64,000 nt of DNA from Candidatus Thiodiazotropha sp. CDECU1 (GCF_963455295.1 NZ_OY734020.1:4216001-4280000); one strand, 5' to 3'; shown: positions 24,786 to 35,702, counted from the first letter of the stretch. Program-made: numbers and translations. Notes: a model not told the origin generated them from the letters alone.

Positions 24786-25847
24786 CTATTTTGCAATGAC
24801 ACGATTCCGCCCGGACTCCTTTGCCTGATACAGCAGCTTGTCCGCCCGCGAAATAAGATCGCTAAAGTATTCCCCAGTGGCATTAAGCGTCACTCCGAAA
24901 CTTGCGGTTATATATATTGGCTGTACCCGGCCATCGACGGTGCTCTTATCGGCGATTTCTCTTCGAATGCTTTCAGCCTTCGAGGTCGCTTCCTCAAGGG
25001 AGCATTTTGGAAGAATAATGATGAACTCTTCGCCGCCCCAGCGACATACCAAGTCCTCTTTTCTGACACTTTTCTGGAGATGGAGGGCAAAGGCTTGAAG
25101 TACTATATCGCCAATCTCATGCCCATATTGATCATTGATAGCCTTAAAGTGATCAACATCGGTCATTATCAAGGCATAAGCTCGTCTATTAGGCTGATCC
25201 TGTTGTTCATGACGACTGATATATTCAGTGAGATAATGCCTATTATACAGACCCGTCAATTCATCCCTGCGCGCCAACTCGGTCAATTGCTTGCTATGCC
25301 TCTCCACTAAAATACGCGCGCTGACGATACCAAAAATGAATGCAATGCCTGCAATTACAGCATTTACCCGCAGCATCATAGCGAGCGTTTCAACGGATAC
25401 TGGGACATCTTCAACATGACTCCAGTAAACACGCCCAAACACCCATAAAATGATACTTGCTGAGCCGGCAACCAGTGCAAATTTATGATTTATGTTTGGG
25501 TTATACGCCAACCATGCAGCCAACGGCCATAGATAGAGATCGAATCCTGAGTCCTGCCCCAAAATCGACATTGCGAATACAGCGTGAAGCAATATTTCGA
25601 TAGTGCCTAAATAGACAGATCGATAAGTATAACCACGCAGAATTTCAGCAATCGCCCAGGCCCACAGCAAGGAGCTGAAAACATTGAAATAGGAGAGTGA
25701 CGGAACGCCCCAGTAGTCAAACAAAAATATGAAGGAGAAATGCGCAAGAAAACCAATCAGACAGATAACCAAGCTAACCGGAAAGGTATCGGAAACTCTG
25801 AATCGGGACCGCAATGAATTCTTGATCAGTTGCGGCAACCTCAGCAT
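24786..25847 (-). CDS. Membrane diguanylate cyclase (GGDEF)
   Basis: 353 residues from ATG 25847 (a GTG seven codons upstream is an alternative). About six hydrophobic segments in the first 190 residues form a membrane sensor region; the GGDEF domain follows, with RDELTGLYNRHYL, DVDHFKAINDQYGH and the active-site GGEEF near residues 271-275. The inhibitory I-site is present as RKED five residues before GGEEF. It should make c-di-GMP from two GTP and be product-inhibited. The input signal is unknown. A second cyclase is encoded at 44372. Confidence 0.92.
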   Translation of the reverse strand: MLRLPQLIKNSLRSRFRVSDTFPVSLVICLIGFLAHFSFIFLFDYWGVPSLSYFNVFSSLLWAWAIAEILRGYTYRSVYLGTIEILLHAVFAMSILGQDSGFDLYLWPLAAWLAYNPNINHKFALVAGSASIILWVFGRVYWSHVEDVPVSVETLAMMLRVNAVIAGIAFIFGIVSARILVERHSKQLTELARRDELTGLYNRHYLTEYISRHEQQDQPNRRAYALIMTDVDHFKAINDQYGHEIGDIVLQAFALHLQKSVRKEDLVCRWGGEEFIIILPKCSLEEATSKAESIRREIADKSTVDGRVQPIYITASFGVTLNATGEYFSDLISRADKLLYQAKESGRNRVIAK

Positions 25848-25972
25848 TGATCTCGTCTCAAGCAGCACCTAATTGATTTCATATGTGCAAGATTAGCTCA
25901 GAACCCAAGCCAAAGAAAACTTGCCAACTCATTAACATCCGGAAACGATGAGCAAACAGCGAGCCCAGACCA

Positions 25973-26002
25973 AGCCGGCCATCCTGAATCGGAAGGCCGG
26001 CT
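25973..26002 (-). terminator. Hairpin downstream of the RND permease gene
   Basis: AGCCGGCC and AGGCCGGCT pair around a 13-base loop, 16 bp past the permease stop. The sequence after the stem on the minus strand is not T-rich, so this may terminate weakly or act as an RNA end-stabiliser. Confidence 0.45.
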
Positions 26003-26017
26003 ATGTTGCTTCAATGG

Positions 26018-29000
26018 TTAGTCGTCGGCACGGATGAACTCAACCCGGTTGCGCATCGCCGCATAATAGACCACCGGGATCACCACCAGGGTCAGCACCG
26101 TGGAGACGAAGAGACCGAAAATCAGGGAGACCGCCAGGCCGCTGAAGATCGGATCGTCGAGGATGAAAAAGCCACCCGCCATGGCCGCGATGGCAGTTAA
26201 TGCAATCGGCTTGGCACGCACCGCCGCCGAGTTGATCACCGCTTTCTCCAGCGCCATGCCCTCTCTCACCTGTTGGTTGACGAAATCCACCAGCAGGATT
26301 GAGTTACGCACGATGATACCCGCCAGGGCGATCATGCCGATCATGGAGGTGGCTGTGAACTGGGCCCCCAGCATGGCATGCCCAGGCATGATGCCGATCA
26401 CGGTCAGCGGGATCGGCGCCATGATCACCAGGGGTACCAGGTAGGAGCGGAACTGAGCCACCACCAGCAGGTAGATCATCAGCAGCCCCACCGAGTAGGC
26501 GATGCCCATGTCGCGGAAGGTCTCGTAGGTGATCTGCCACTCCCCGTCCCACTTCAGGCTGTAGGCGTAGGGGTTCTCCGGCTGTTGCAGGAACCACTGT
26601 TCGATGCCGCCGTCACCCAGCTGGCCCGAGATGTCGAACAGGCCGTAGAGGGGACTGTCGGTCTCTCCGGCCATGTCACCGGTAACATAGACCACCGGCA
26701 GCAGGTCCTTGTGGTAGATGGAGTACTCGCGCACCCGTGGGATCACCTGCACGATCTCCGACAGGGGCACCAGCTCGCCTCCCAGCGAACGCACCCGCAG
26801 TGAGAGCACCTGGTCGAGATCGGCCTTGTCCGCCTCGGCATATTCGATGCGGATCGGCACTGCATACTTCAGGTTCTCCCCATGCAGATAACTGGCGTCT
26901 TCGCCATGCAACACCGTCGACAGGGCCTCGGCCACCGTGCTCTGGGCCACCCCCAGCCTCGCCGCCTTTGCCCGATCGACCCTCACCACGAACTTTGCCG
27001 AGGGGAACTCCACACTGTCATCCACGTCGATGATGTCCGGGGTATTCTCAAATACCTTGCGCACCTCCCACGCGGCCTCTGTCTGTCCCTCATAGTCGAG
27101 ACCATAGACCTCCGCCACCAGGGGTGACATCACCGGTGGTCCCGGCGGCACCTCCACGACCTTCACGTTACCCTTGTACTCTCTCGCGATCGCCTGCAGG
27201 GGTTTACGTACCGAGAGGGCGATCTCATGGCTTTTACGATCCCTGTGGTGTTTGTCCACCAGATTGACCTGGATGTCACCCAGATGGGCCCCCTCGCGGA
27301 GGTAGTACTGCCGCACCAGGCCGTTGAAGCCGATCGGCGAGGCGGTCCCGGCGTAGACCTGGTAGTCGGTCACCTCCGCCACCCTGCCCAGGTAGTCACC
27401 CAGCTCGTCGAGCACCCGGGTGGTCTGCTCCAGGCTGGTCCCTTCCGGCATGTCGAGTACCACCTGGAACTCCGACTTGTTGTCGAAGGGGAGCATCTTC
27501 ATCACCACCGATTTGGTCGCCACCAGAGAGATTGAGGCGGCAATCAGCAGCATGATCGAGCCCAACAGCACCCAGCGCATGCGATTCCCCCGACTGCCGG
27601 CAAGGAAGGGGGTCATCACCCGGGTGAAGAATCGACTCAGCGCCGTATCCTCATTTTCGGCATGGGCGTGGCTGGCTATTTTTTCCGCCTGGCTGGCCAA
27701 TATCCGGTTGGTCAACCAGGGGGTGAAGACAAAAGCCACGATCAGGGAGATCAACATACCGGTACTGGCGTTGATCGGGATCGGACTCATGTAGGGCCCC
27801 ATCAGGCCGGTGACGAAGGCCATCGGCAGCAGCGCGGCGATGACAGTGAAGGTGGCCAGGATGGTGGGACCGCCCACCTCATCCACTGCCCTGGGAATCG
27901 CCTCCAACAGGTGCTTGGCCCCCATTTGCAGATGGCGATGGATATTCTCCACCACCACGATGGCGTCATCCACCAGGATGCCGATGGAGAAGATCAGGGC
28001 GAACAGGGAGACCCGGTTCAGGGTAAAGCCCCAGGCCCAGGAGGCGAACAGGGTGATAGCCAGGGTCACCACCACCGCGGCGCCGACGATGAAGGCCTCG
28101 CGCCAACCGATGGTTAAGAGCACCAGCACCACCACCGAGAGAGTGGCGAAGACGAGTTTGGTGATCAGCTTGTTGGCCTTGTTCTCTGCCGTCTCCCCAT
28201 AGTTACGGGTAATGGTTGCGTGTACCCCTTCGGGAATAAACACCCCCTGGAGCTGCTGGAAGCGGTCGATCACCGCCTTGGAGATATCCACCGCGTTGGT
28301 GCCCGCCTTCTTCGCCACGGCGATGGTCACCGCCGGAAACTTGCCCCCCGGGGGCAGATCCTTGGCCTCACCCCGGGGACCCACCCCCATCCAGACATAG
28401 TGCTGGGGGATATCGGGCTGATGGCTCACCCTGGCCACGTCGCGCAGATAGACCGCCTTACCCTCATGCACACCCACCACCAGGGCTTCGATCTCCTCCG
28501 CGGAGGTGAGGAAGGTGCCGGCCTGCACCAGCAACTCCCGGTTGTCGGCGGTGACGCTGATATTGTCACGGATATGGTTGCCTGCCTGCAGGGCATTGCG
28601 CAGATCACTCAGGTCGATGCCGTGACCAGACAACGCCTGGGGATCGAGCAGCACATGCACCACCCGATCGGGGTTACCGATGGTGTAGATGTCACGGGTA
28701 CCCGGTACCCGTTTCAGTTCGGATTCGATGGCATGTGCCACCTGGCCGAGTTCAAAGGCACCCACCTCGGGGTTTTCCGACCAAAGGGTGGCGGTGACAA
28801 TTGGCACATCGTCGATGCCCTTCGGCTTGATGATCGGTTGCCCCACACCCAGGCCCTGGGGCAGCCAGTCCTGATTCGCGTAGACCTTGCTGAACAGGCG
28901 CACGATGGCGTCCTCACGATCCTCACCCACCAGGAACTGCACCGTCAGCACCGCCATACCGGGACGCGAGGTGGAGTAGACATGCTTGATGCCGTCGATC

Positions 29001-29236
29001 TCCGACAACACCTGCTCCGCCGGTGTCGCCACCAGATTCTCGATCTCGGTGGCGGTGGCGCCGGGAAAGGGGATGAAGACATTGGCGAAGGTGACGTTGA
29101 TCTGCGGCTCCTCTTCGCGGGGGGTCACCAACACAGCGAATACACCCAGCAGCAGACCCACCAGGGCCAGCAGCGGGGTGATTTCAGTGATCAGGAAGCG
29201 TTTTGCAACAGCGCCGGAGAGGCCCAACTTATCCAT
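26018..29236 (-). CDS. RND-type efflux transporter permease subunit
   Basis: 1072 residues with the two-fold RND layout: twelve membrane helices and two large periplasmic loops. The N-terminal helix, FVFTPWLTNRIL and the proton-relay pair of aspartates in SIGILVDDAIVVVENI (around residue 423) match AcrB-like transporters. It exports small molecules from periplasm and membrane using the proton gradient. The gene overlaps the end of the adaptor gene by eight bases. No outer-membrane channel gene is adjacent, so a shared TolC is expected. Substrates cannot be read from the sequence. Confidence 0.93.
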   Translation of the reverse strand: MDKLGLSGAVAKRFLITEITPLLALVGLLLGVFAVLVTPREEEPQINVTFANVFIPFPGATATEIENLVATPAEQVLSEIDGIKHVYSTSRPGMAVLTVQFLVGEDREDAIVRLFSKVYANQDWLPQGLGVGQPIIKPKGIDDVPIVTATLWSENPEVGAFELGQVAHAIESELKRVPGTRDIYTIGNPDRVVHVLLDPQALSGHGIDLSDLRNALQAGNHIRDNISVTADNRELLVQAGTFLTSAEEIEALVVGVHEGKAVYLRDVARVSHQPDIPQHYVWMGVGPRGEAKDLPPGGKFPAVTIAVAKKAGTNAVDISKAVIDRFQQLQGVFIPEGVHATITRNYGETAENKANKLITKLVFATLSVVVLVLLTIGWREAFIVGAAVVVTLAITLFASWAWGFTLNRVSLFALIFSIGILVDDAIVVVENIHRHLQMGAKHLLEAIPRAVDEVGGPTILATFTVIAALLPMAFVTGLMGPYMSPIPINASTGMLISLIVAFVFTPWLTNRILASQAEKIASHAHAENEDTALSRFFTRVMTPFLAGSRGNRMRWVLLGSIMLLIAASISLVATKSVVMKMLPFDNKSEFQVVLDMPEGTSLEQTTRVLDELGDYLGRVAEVTDYQVYAGTASPIGFNGLVRQYYLREGAHLGDIQVNLVDKHHRDRKSHEIALSVRKPLQAIAREYKGNVKVVEVPPGPPVMSPLVAEVYGLDYEGQTEAAWEVRKVFENTPDIIDVDDSVEFPSAKFVVRVDRAKAARLGVAQSTVAEALSTVLHGEDASYLHGENLKYAVPIRIEYAEADKADLDQVLSLRVRSLGGELVPLSEIVQVIPRVREYSIYHKDLLPVVYVTGDMAGETDSPLYGLFDISGQLGDGGIEQWFLQQPENPYAYSLKWDGEWQITYETFRDMGIAYSVGLLMIYLLVVAQFRSYLVPLVIMAPIPLTVIGIMPGHAMLGAQFTATSMIGMIALAGIIVRNSILLVDFVNQQVREGMALEKAVINSAAVRAKPIALTAIAAMAGGFFILDDPIFSGLAVSLIFGLFVSTVLTLVVIPVVYYAAMRNRVEFIRADD

Positions 29237-30278
29237 CCTGGCCCTCCGCCAACTGCTGTTTCAATAACTTGGCAGCAGCTACCGGGTCGATTGCCACCCG
29301 CTCTCCCTCCGACAGACCCGCGATCACCGCAAGCATCTCCCCCGCCACCGGATGCCCGGCGCGAATATGCCGGAAATGGACCCGCCCCTGCTTACCCACG
29401 ACATACACGGCTGTCACCTCGGAACGATAGACAACCGCCCCTGTCGGGACCACCAGCTCCTTTTTAACCCCGGTGACAAAGGCCGTTTTAACAAACATCC
29501 CCGGAAACAGGTCGGCGATGCCTTGTGGCAGATCGACGCGAACCTTGAAGGTATTGCTGCTTTGATCGGCAAAGGGAAAGATGGTGAGTCCCTGACCTTC
29601 GATGGCCTCGCCGGTAGACAGCAGCACCCGTGCCTTACCCTGCTTGCGTATCACCGGGATCAGGCTCTGTGGCAACTCAACGGTGACCCGCAGCTGATCC
29701 AGGGAGATGCCGCTCATCAGCTTTTGACCGGGAGAGGCGATCTCCCCCACCTCCACGTGACGATGGGTCACTATGCCGCTGTAGGGGGCCTTGACACGGG
29801 TATATTCAAACTGCTCATTGGCCTGTGCCAGGCGCGCATCTGCAGCCTCCCTGCGCGCCTTCGCGGATTTCAGCGCCGCCGTGGATTTATCCAGTTGCGA
29901 CTGGGACGCAAGCTTGCGCCCGAACAGATCCTTGCTGCGCTTGAAATTGTCCTGGGACTCCTGGAGTCGGGCCACGGCCTCCTTCAGGTCCGCCCTGGCC
30001 TGATCCAATCCGGCCTGCTGCTCGGTGGCTTTCAGTCTCACCACCACCTGACCCTGCTCCACGTAGTCATCCACGTCGAACAGTATCTCCTCCACCTGCC
30101 CCCGGGTCTGGGCAGATAGGGTGGTCTGGTTGATCGCCTCGACCACCCCGTCGAGCCAGAACTCCCTGGCCGTCTCCCGCTTCACCACGGTAACGGTTTC
30201 GAGCTCTCCGGTTTCCGCCATCGATAGGGTGGGCAGCAACCCAAGGCTGAGGATAAATGGAACCAGCAAACGCCTCAT
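29229..30278 (-). CDS. RND efflux periplasmic adaptor (membrane fusion protein)
   Basis: 349 residues: signal peptide MRRLLVPFILSLGLLPTLSMA, a lipoyl-like half (SAQTRGQVEEILFDVDDYVEQGQVV), a long helical hairpin (residues ~90-155), the second lipoyl half (TRVKAPYSGIVTHRHVEVGEIASPGQKL) and beta-barrel/membrane-proximal domains. It links the RND permease to an outer-membrane channel. ATG 30278 is chosen over TTG 30284 because it begins the signal peptide directly and GGAG lies nine bases upstream. First gene of a two-gene operon. Confidence 0.92.
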   Translation of the reverse strand: MRRLLVPFILSLGLLPTLSMAETGELETVTVVKRETAREFWLDGVVEAINQTTLSAQTRGQVEEILFDVDDYVEQGQVVVRLKATEQQAGLDQARADLKEAVARLQESQDNFKRSKDLFGRKLASQSQLDKSTAALKSAKARREAADARLAQANEQFEYTRVKAPYSGIVTHRHVEVGEIASPGQKLMSGISLDQLRVTVELPQSLIPVIRKQGKARVLLSTGEAIEGQGLTIFPFADQSSNTFKVRVDLPQGIADLFPGMFVKTAFVTGVKKELVVPTGAVVYRSEVTAVYVVGKQGRVHFRHIRAGHPVAGEMLAVIAGLSEGERVAIDPVAAAKLLKQQLAEGQDG

Positions 30279-30467
30279 TGTCAAGGACTCCGATAAGTAT
30301 ATTAGATTTCTCTTATATTACTGGCTCAATTTATTTTTTCAACCACATCCCTCAATAACCGCGATTGAACTCGACGACGGTCACAACATTTCAGGGTAGC
30401 GCCAAATCCTGTTAGCCACCTGTTCAGCAAAGCTCAGTATGGCAGGTAACAGAAGGGGAAGGACTGG

Positions 30468-32333
30468 TTATAAGTCTGACACCTTTCTCATGGATGGGTC
30501 ATCAGGGCTTGTGAAACCCGTATGAAATCGACCGCCCTGCCGCCACAGCTTACGCTCAGCCGCCTCATTTATTCCGGGGTTGATGGGCAGACGTATCTCG
30601 AAGGCCGTACCTTCCTCGGAGCTGTGCAGTAAAGCGATCTCACCAGCGTGTTTAATCACAATCGCCAGGTAAGCGACCGTAAGCCCCTGTCCCTTACCCT
30701 GACCCACATCCCGGGTGGTGAAGAATGGGTCGAAGATTTTGGATTGGATCTCCCGGGGAATACCGCGACCGGTATCGCTGATTTCGATGACCACCCAATC
30801 GCCACTTTTACGGGTGATAATCTTTATCCTGCCCTTGTCCCTGGAGTTTGTACGCTCCTCGCACTCCTTAATCGCCGCTGCAGCATTGACAATTACATTC
30901 AGCAGGGCCTGATTGATTTCACTCGGCACCACGGGAACCAGGGGCAGTTCCGGGTCGAGCTCGGTCTCTATCTCCGCATGGTACTTCCATTCATTGGCAG
31001 AGACCTGGAGGGTACTGACCACAGCCCCATTTAGGTCGGTATCGATCTTGTCATTGGTGCCCGGCCTGGCAAAATCCTTCATCGCCGTAACAATGCTGGA
31101 GACCTTCGCCACCCCATCCAGGGATTGTTTTACCGCCACCGGGATCTCGTCAAAAAGATAGTCAAGCTCGGCCTCCTCCACCTGGCTGCGCGCTTGGGCC
31201 AGCAGATCCCGGGAGACACTGCCCCCCTCCACGGCAGAGAGCAGATTCAGGTGCTGCTTGGCTGTGTCGATCAGATCCCCAAAGGCCTCCTGCATGAACT
31301 GGATATTCTCACCGATATATTGGATCGGAGTATTGATCTCGTGGGCCACACCCGATGCCAGCTGACCGATGGCGGCCATCTTTTCTGACTGTACCAGGTG
31401 TTGTCTTGTGCTGTTCAGATCCTCGATCAGCTGCTTCTGTTCACGGTTGATCTCTGCCAGCTGCGCACCCCACTGAATGGTCTCGGTGATGTCATTGAAG
31501 AGTATGGTGTAACCGGCAAACTTGTGACTCACATCGAGCATCCGTTCGATTCGAACCCCATAGGTCCTATCACCTTCAGGCGTTGTGTAGCTTTTTTCCA
31601 GCTCCCAGTGATCCAATCCCTTGTGCTTCATTATCCCGAGTTCATGATGCAAGCCGGGTGGCTCCAGGTCATTACGCTGTTCCGCATAATAGCGACTTCC
31701 AGGAGTATCGCAGCCCAACAACAGGCGTCCGGCAGCGTTGTTATAGTTGTCCACCTTACCGTCCTCGTCACACAGAATCACCGGTGATGAGAGACTCTCG
31801 AACATGGTGAGGTATTTATTCTTCTCAGTGGCCAGCTGCAGATTGTTGCGGCTCAGCTGCTTGATCTGCGCCTCGGCATCTGTCCCAGCCCACTCGTCGC
31901 AATAGGCCAGCTCTGTACGATCGAAGAACCGCCTGACCAGCAGGTCCACTGACTTGGGATAATCGAATCCACCTGACTCGGTCAGCAGGTCGACATAGGA
32001 TTGCCGGTAATATTTCATCAATCCCAGAAACATCGAGAGATTGACGCCTCTGCCACGGTGACGTTGCGCCTCTATGACACCAAACTGAGTAGCAGGGTCT
32101 TTAGCGTAGTCCTCCTCCGGACTCAGCTCAGGCACCATGTCGGACCTTTCCACAACCTCGATAATCGCCTTGCTCAGGCCCTCTATGGAGAGCTTCCAGG
32201 CCTCTTTCAAGGTCGAGGTGTAGCTAGTGTAGCCTTCTTGATTGGTATAGTAGATTATGAGTTCGATGAGTCTGTCTTCACTGCTCTGCAACAGATCTAT
32301 CAGGACGTCCCTGTCATGCCGGTTGATTCGCAT
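30468..32333 (-). CDS. PAS-containing sensor histidine kinase
   Basis: 621 residues, no membrane segments. An N-terminal helical domain (~1-170) precedes a PAS domain (~195-310, including ILCDEDGKVDNYNNAAGRLL). The dimerisation helix carries the phospho-accepting His in LASGVAHEINTPIQYIGENI (near 329), followed by a HATPase domain with NVIVNAAAAI (N-box), ISDTGRGIP and GKGQGLTV (G-boxes). ATG 32333 is preferred: AGGAG stands ten bases upstream, and the 59 further upstream codons look non-conserved. It is transcribed divergently from ubiD; no response-regulator gene is adjacent. Confidence 0.9.
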   Translation of the reverse strand: MRINRHDRDVLIDLLQSSEDRLIELIIYYTNQEGYTSYTSTLKEAWKLSIEGLSKAIIEVVERSDMVPELSPEEDYAKDPATQFGVIEAQRHRGRGVNLSMFLGLMKYYRQSYVDLLTESGGFDYPKSVDLLVRRFFDRTELAYCDEWAGTDAEAQIKQLSRNNLQLATEKNKYLTMFESLSSPVILCDEDGKVDNYNNAAGRLLLGCDTPGSRYYAEQRNDLEPPGLHHELGIMKHKGLDHWELEKSYTTPEGDRTYGVRIERMLDVSHKFAGYTILFNDITETIQWGAQLAEINREQKQLIEDLNSTRQHLVQSEKMAAIGQLASGVAHEINTPIQYIGENIQFMQEAFGDLIDTAKQHLNLLSAVEGGSVSRDLLAQARSQVEEAELDYLFDEIPVAVKQSLDGVAKVSSIVTAMKDFARPGTNDKIDTDLNGAVVSTLQVSANEWKYHAEIETELDPELPLVPVVPSEINQALLNVIVNAAAAIKECEERTNSRDKGRIKIITRKSGDWVVIEISDTGRGIPREIQSKIFDPFFTTRDVGQGKGQGLTVAYLAIVIKHAGEIALLHSSEEGTAFEIRLPINPGINEAAERKLWRQGGRFHTGFTSPDDPSMRKVSDL

Positions 32334-32537
32334 GACGCTAGGTCTCCTGTTCGTGACATAGATAAATACACTAAATATTAGCGACTGCCATCTGGGTCTC
32401 TTTAACCCCTGGAAGTTCTGATCGTTGATATTTGTGATTCCATCGCCAAGCTCAACATACCGCTCAGGTCGGGTATTACTTGACCTCAATGCTGCCTCTG
32501 GTAATGTCACCGAGAGACAAATAAACGCTGCAAGGCC

Positions 32538-34004
32538 ATGAAGTACAAAGATCTACGTGATTTCATCCAACAGCTTGAATCCCGGGGTGACCTGAAACGC
32601 ATTCACACCGAAGTGGATCCCAAGCTGGAGATCACGGAGATTTGCGATCGCACCCTGCGCCGCGGCGGCCCCGCACTACTGTTCGAGCAGGTCAAGGGTT
32701 CCCCCTATCCGCTGCTCGGCAATCTCTTCGGCACCCCCGATCGGGTCGCCATGGGGATGGGTGAGGAGTCGGTAGAGGCCCTGCGTGAGGTGGGCAGGCT
32801 GCTCGCCTTTCTCAAGGAGCCCGATCCCCCCAAGGGGATGAAGGATGCCTGGGACAAGCTGCCGGTATTCCGCAAGGTGCTCGACATGGCTCCCAAAGAG
32901 TTGCGCAATGCCCCCTGCCAGGCGGTCTCGCAACAGGGGGATGAGGTCGATCTGACCCGGCTGCCTATTCAAACCTGCTGGCCGGAGGATGCCGCACCCC
33001 TGATAACCTGGGGGCTGGTGATCACCCGTGGCCCCAGCAAATCACGCCAGAATCTCGGCATCTACCGCATGCAGCTGCTCGGGCCCAACCGCCTGATCAT
33101 GCGCTGGTTGGCCCATCGCGGTGGGGCCCTCGACTATCGAGAGTGGCAGACAGCCCATCCTGGTGAACCCTTTCCGGTCTGTGTCGCCTTGGGTGCCGAT
33201 CCGGCCACCATTCTCGGCGCTGTTACCCCGGTGCCGGATACACTCTCGGAATATGCCTTCGCCGGGCTGCTTCGCGGCAGCCGTACAGAGGTGGTCAAAT
33301 GCTTGGAATCCGATCTCCAGGTACCCGCCTCCGCAGAGTTCGTGCTTGAGGGGCACATCCATCCCGATGACATGGCACAGGAGGGTCCCTATGGCGACCA
33401 CACCGGCTACTACAACGAGGTCGAGCGCTTTCCCGTTTTCACCGTCACCCGCATAACCCATCGCGAGGAGCCGATCTATCACAGTACCTATACCGGCCGT
33501 CCTCCGGACGAACCGGCGGTGCTCGGTATGGCGTTGAATGAGGTCTTCGTACCGATCCTGCAGAAACAGTTCCCGGAAATCATCGATTTCTATCTCCCGC
33601 CTGAAGGCTGCTCCTACCGGCTTGCAATTGTGAGTATGAAGAAGCAGTATCCTGGTCATGCCAAGCGGGTGATGATGGGGGTCTGGTCTTTCCTACGCCA
33701 GTTTATGTACACCAAGTTCGTGATCGTAGTCGACGATGATGTCAATACACGGGATTGGCAGGATGTCATTTGGGCCATGACCACCCGCATGGATCCAGCA
33801 CGGGATACCACCATCGTGGAGAACACACCCATCGACTATCTCGACTTCGCCTCGCCGGTATCTGGCCTCGGCTCGAAAATCGGTCTTGACGCGACCAACA
33901 AGATGCCTGGCGAGACGGAAAGAGAGTGGGGAAAGCCGATCACCATGACAGCGAGCGTCAAGCAACGCATCGATGAAATTTGGGATCAGCTCGGGATCGA
34001 CTAA
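32538..34004 (+). CDS. ubiD: 4-hydroxy-3-polyprenylbenzoate decarboxylase (UbiD)
   Basis: 488 residues, matching UbiD in length and in sequence from [20 protein letters not shown] to DEIWDQLG. Conserved segments include [19 protein letters not shown] (prenylated-FMN region) and [20 protein letters not shown], which carries the catalytic glutamate cluster. The enzyme uses prenylated FMN, made by UbiX, to decarboxylate the ubiquinone precursor. The adjacent solitary ParA and ferredoxin-type reductase genes recall the ubiD-fre neighbourhoods of other Gammaproteobacteria. Confidence 0.95.
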   Translation: MKYKDLRDFIQQLESRGDLKRIHTEVDPKLEITEICDRTLRRGGPALLFEQVKGSPYPLLGNLFGTPDRVAMGMGEESVEALREVGRLLAFLKEPDPPKGMKDAWDKLPVFRKVLDMAPKELRNAPCQAVSQQGDEVDLTRLPIQTCWPEDAAPLITWGLVITRGPSKSRQNLGIYRMQLLGPNRLIMRWLAHRGGALDYREWQTAHPGEPFPVCVALGADPATILGAVTPVPDTLSEYAFAGLLRGSRTEVVKCLESDLQVPASAEFVLEGHIHPDDMAQEGPYGDHTGYYNEVERFPVFTVTRITHREEPIYHSTYTGRPPDEPAVLGMALNEVFVPILQKQFPEIIDFYLPPEGCSYRLAIVSMKKQYPGHAKRVMMGVWSFLRQFMYTKFVIVVDDDVNTRDWQDVIWAMTTRMDPARDTTIVENTPIDYLDFASPVSGLGSKIGLDATNKMPGETEREWGKPITMTASVKQRIDEIWDQLGID

Positions 34005-34006
34005 AG

Positions 34007-34025
34007 TAGGGCCTGCTAACACTAA
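34007..34025. repeat. Short dispersed motif TAGGGCCTG(C/T)TAACACTAA
   Basis: The same 19-base motif, with one T/C difference, occurs at 15014-15032. An 11-base piece recurs at 18229. All three are intergenic or at gene ends. It may mark an end of a small dispersed element; no larger shared unit is visible here. Confidence 0.5.
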
Positions 34026-34069
34026 CCCAGCCGGCTTTGTACAAACCACTAAGAGGATAGGGAATAGCA

Positions 34070-34696
34070 ATGCGCACAATCATGTTGATGAATGCTAAGG
34101 GGGGTTGTGGCAAAACAACCATCGCTACCAACCTGGCCACCTGGTACGCCGATGAGGGCAAGCGTGTCGCCTTGGCGGACTTTGATCCACAGCAGTCCAC
34201 TATGGACTGGCTGGAAGCAAGAAAAGACTACGAAGGGATACCCGATATCCAGGCCATCAATGCGGCAAGTGAACCGGTCAGACCCGCCAAAGGGACCGAC
34301 CTGTTGATCATGGATGCTCCAGCCGGGGTACACGGCAAGGCCATCAATAAAATGTTGCTGCGAGTCGACACATTGATCCTGCCGGTGCTTCCCTCGCCAA
34401 TCGATATGCGCGCCTGCAGCCGTTTCCTGACTGAACTACTGGCCAGCGGCCGGGTCTCCAAAAACCAGACCCGGATCGGGATTGTCGCCAACCGGGCCAA
34501 GGAGCAGACCCGCATCTACCACGACCTGGAGACCTACCTGGGTCATCTCAAGGTCCCCTTCATCACCCATCTGCGGGAGAGTCAAAACTATATCCGCTCT
34601 GCGGAGAAAGGCCTGGCGATCTTTGAGCTGGCCCCGTCACAGGTCTATAAGGATGTGGTTCTCTGGGATCCGCTGTTCAAGTGGTTGAAGGTTTAG
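34070..34696 (+). CDS. Solitary ParA/MinD-type ATPase
   Basis: 208 residues. The deviant Walker A KGGCGKTT at residues 10-17, the switch [12 protein letters not shown] and LLIMDAPAG (Walker B) identify a ParA-family ATPase. Such proteins position cargo (plasmids, chemoreceptors, carboxysomes) on the nucleoid or at a pole. No ParB, centromere-like repeat or obvious cargo gene is adjacent, so its cargo is unknown. A full chromosomal parAB role is unlikely given the lack of neighbours. Confidence 0.88.
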   Translation: MRTIMLMNAKGGCGKTTIATNLATWYADEGKRVALADFDPQQSTMDWLEARKDYEGIPDIQAINAASEPVRPAKGTDLLIMDAPAGVHGKAINKMLLRVDTLILPVLPSPIDMRACSRFLTELLASGRVSKNQTRIGIVANRAKEQTRIYHDLETYLGHLKVPFITHLRESQNYIRSAEKGLAIFELAPSQVYKDVVLWDPLFKWLKV

Positions 34697-34705
34697 CACG
34701 ATTTT

Positions 34706-35566
34706 CTAAACAGAAGCCGGTAGACCCTGCTGCAGATCTGGGTAGTCCAGCTCGATCTCCAGCTCATCAAGCAGCTTACGATTACTGAGTCTGCGTGATT
34801 CCCGCAGATAGGAGAGCATCCCCGGCGATAGCTGTTGCTGTGCCTCCTCCAGACTGATCACAGGCGGCCGTGGCAATCCCAGGAAATCGGCCACCCGGTT
34901 GAAATAGCGGGTCATCGGCTCCGGCGCACCATCGCAGACGTTGTAGACCTCCCCCGAGACACCTCGCTGCATGGCGATTCGCGCTGTCTTTACCAGATCG
35001 AGGCTGTGGATATGGTTGGTGATCGGCGCTTCCGCCTCGGCCACCATGGGTTGACCGCTACGCAACCGCTCCACAGGCAGCTTCCCCGGTCCATAGATCC
35101 CCGCCACTCGCAATATCACCAGTGCACAACCGGTTTGCTCACTCCAGGCCCGCCAGCGTTGCTCACCATCCAGGCGCCGTTTCGCCCGATCCGCCATCGG
35201 GGCCGGCGGCCGGGATTCATCCACCCACTCCCCCCGGCAATCACCATACACACCGCTGGTGCTCAAATAGACCACCTTCTGCGGTAGAGGCCGATTCTTC
35301 AACTGCGCGATAAACTGGGCAACCCGGCTCTCCTGCTGACCCTGTGGTGGTGGCGGTGCGAAATAGTAAAGCCGCTGTGATCCAATCTCACTGGCTGGTA
35401 TCACAGGCCGATCCAGATCGATCTGAACCGCTTCGATAGCAACATCCCGCAGCTTCTCTGCACTCTGTTGCGTGCGCACCCACCCGGCAACATCGACCCC
35501 CTCGTCTCTATATGCCAACGCCACCCGCGTGCCGATATCGCCACAACCAACTATGGTCACACCCAT
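34706..35566 (-). CDS. NAD(P)-dependent epimerase/dehydratase-like SDR protein
   Basis: 286 residues from ATG 35566, starting MGVTIVGCGDIGTRVALAY, a Rossmann nucleotide-binding loop at residues 6-13. VVYLSTSGVYGDCRGEWVDE and LRVAGIYGPGKLP are the active-site Y-x-x-x-K-region equivalents of extended SDR proteins (the YeeZ-like group), and YNVCDG is the usual C-terminal segment. The substrate is unknown. An upstream in-frame ATG 19 codons earlier is rejected because the added residues do not fit the Rossmann start. It is convergent with the ParA gene. Confidence 0.83.
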   Translation of the reverse strand: MGVTIVGCGDIGTRVALAYRDEGVDVAGWVRTQQSAEKLRDVAIEAVQIDLDRPVIPASEIGSQRLYYFAPPPPQGQQESRVAQFIAQLKNRPLPQKVVYLSTSGVYGDCRGEWVDESRPPAPMADRAKRRLDGEQRWRAWSEQTGCALVILRVAGIYGPGKLPVERLRSGQPMVAEAEAPITNHIHSLDLVKTARIAMQRGVSGEVYNVCDGAPEPMTRYFNRVADFLGLPRPPVISLEEAQQQLSPGMLSYLRESRRLSNRKLLDELEIELDYPDLQQGLPASV

Positions 35567-35702
35567 AACCCAATGGACTCCCGGTTTAATTCCTGACAAG
35601 AATAGGAGAGAATTCCCCACCAAACCTATAATATATGCAGGTCGATTGAGGATAACGTATTGTTACGCCGATTGTATCGACTCATGAATGAGAAGCTATC
35701 CC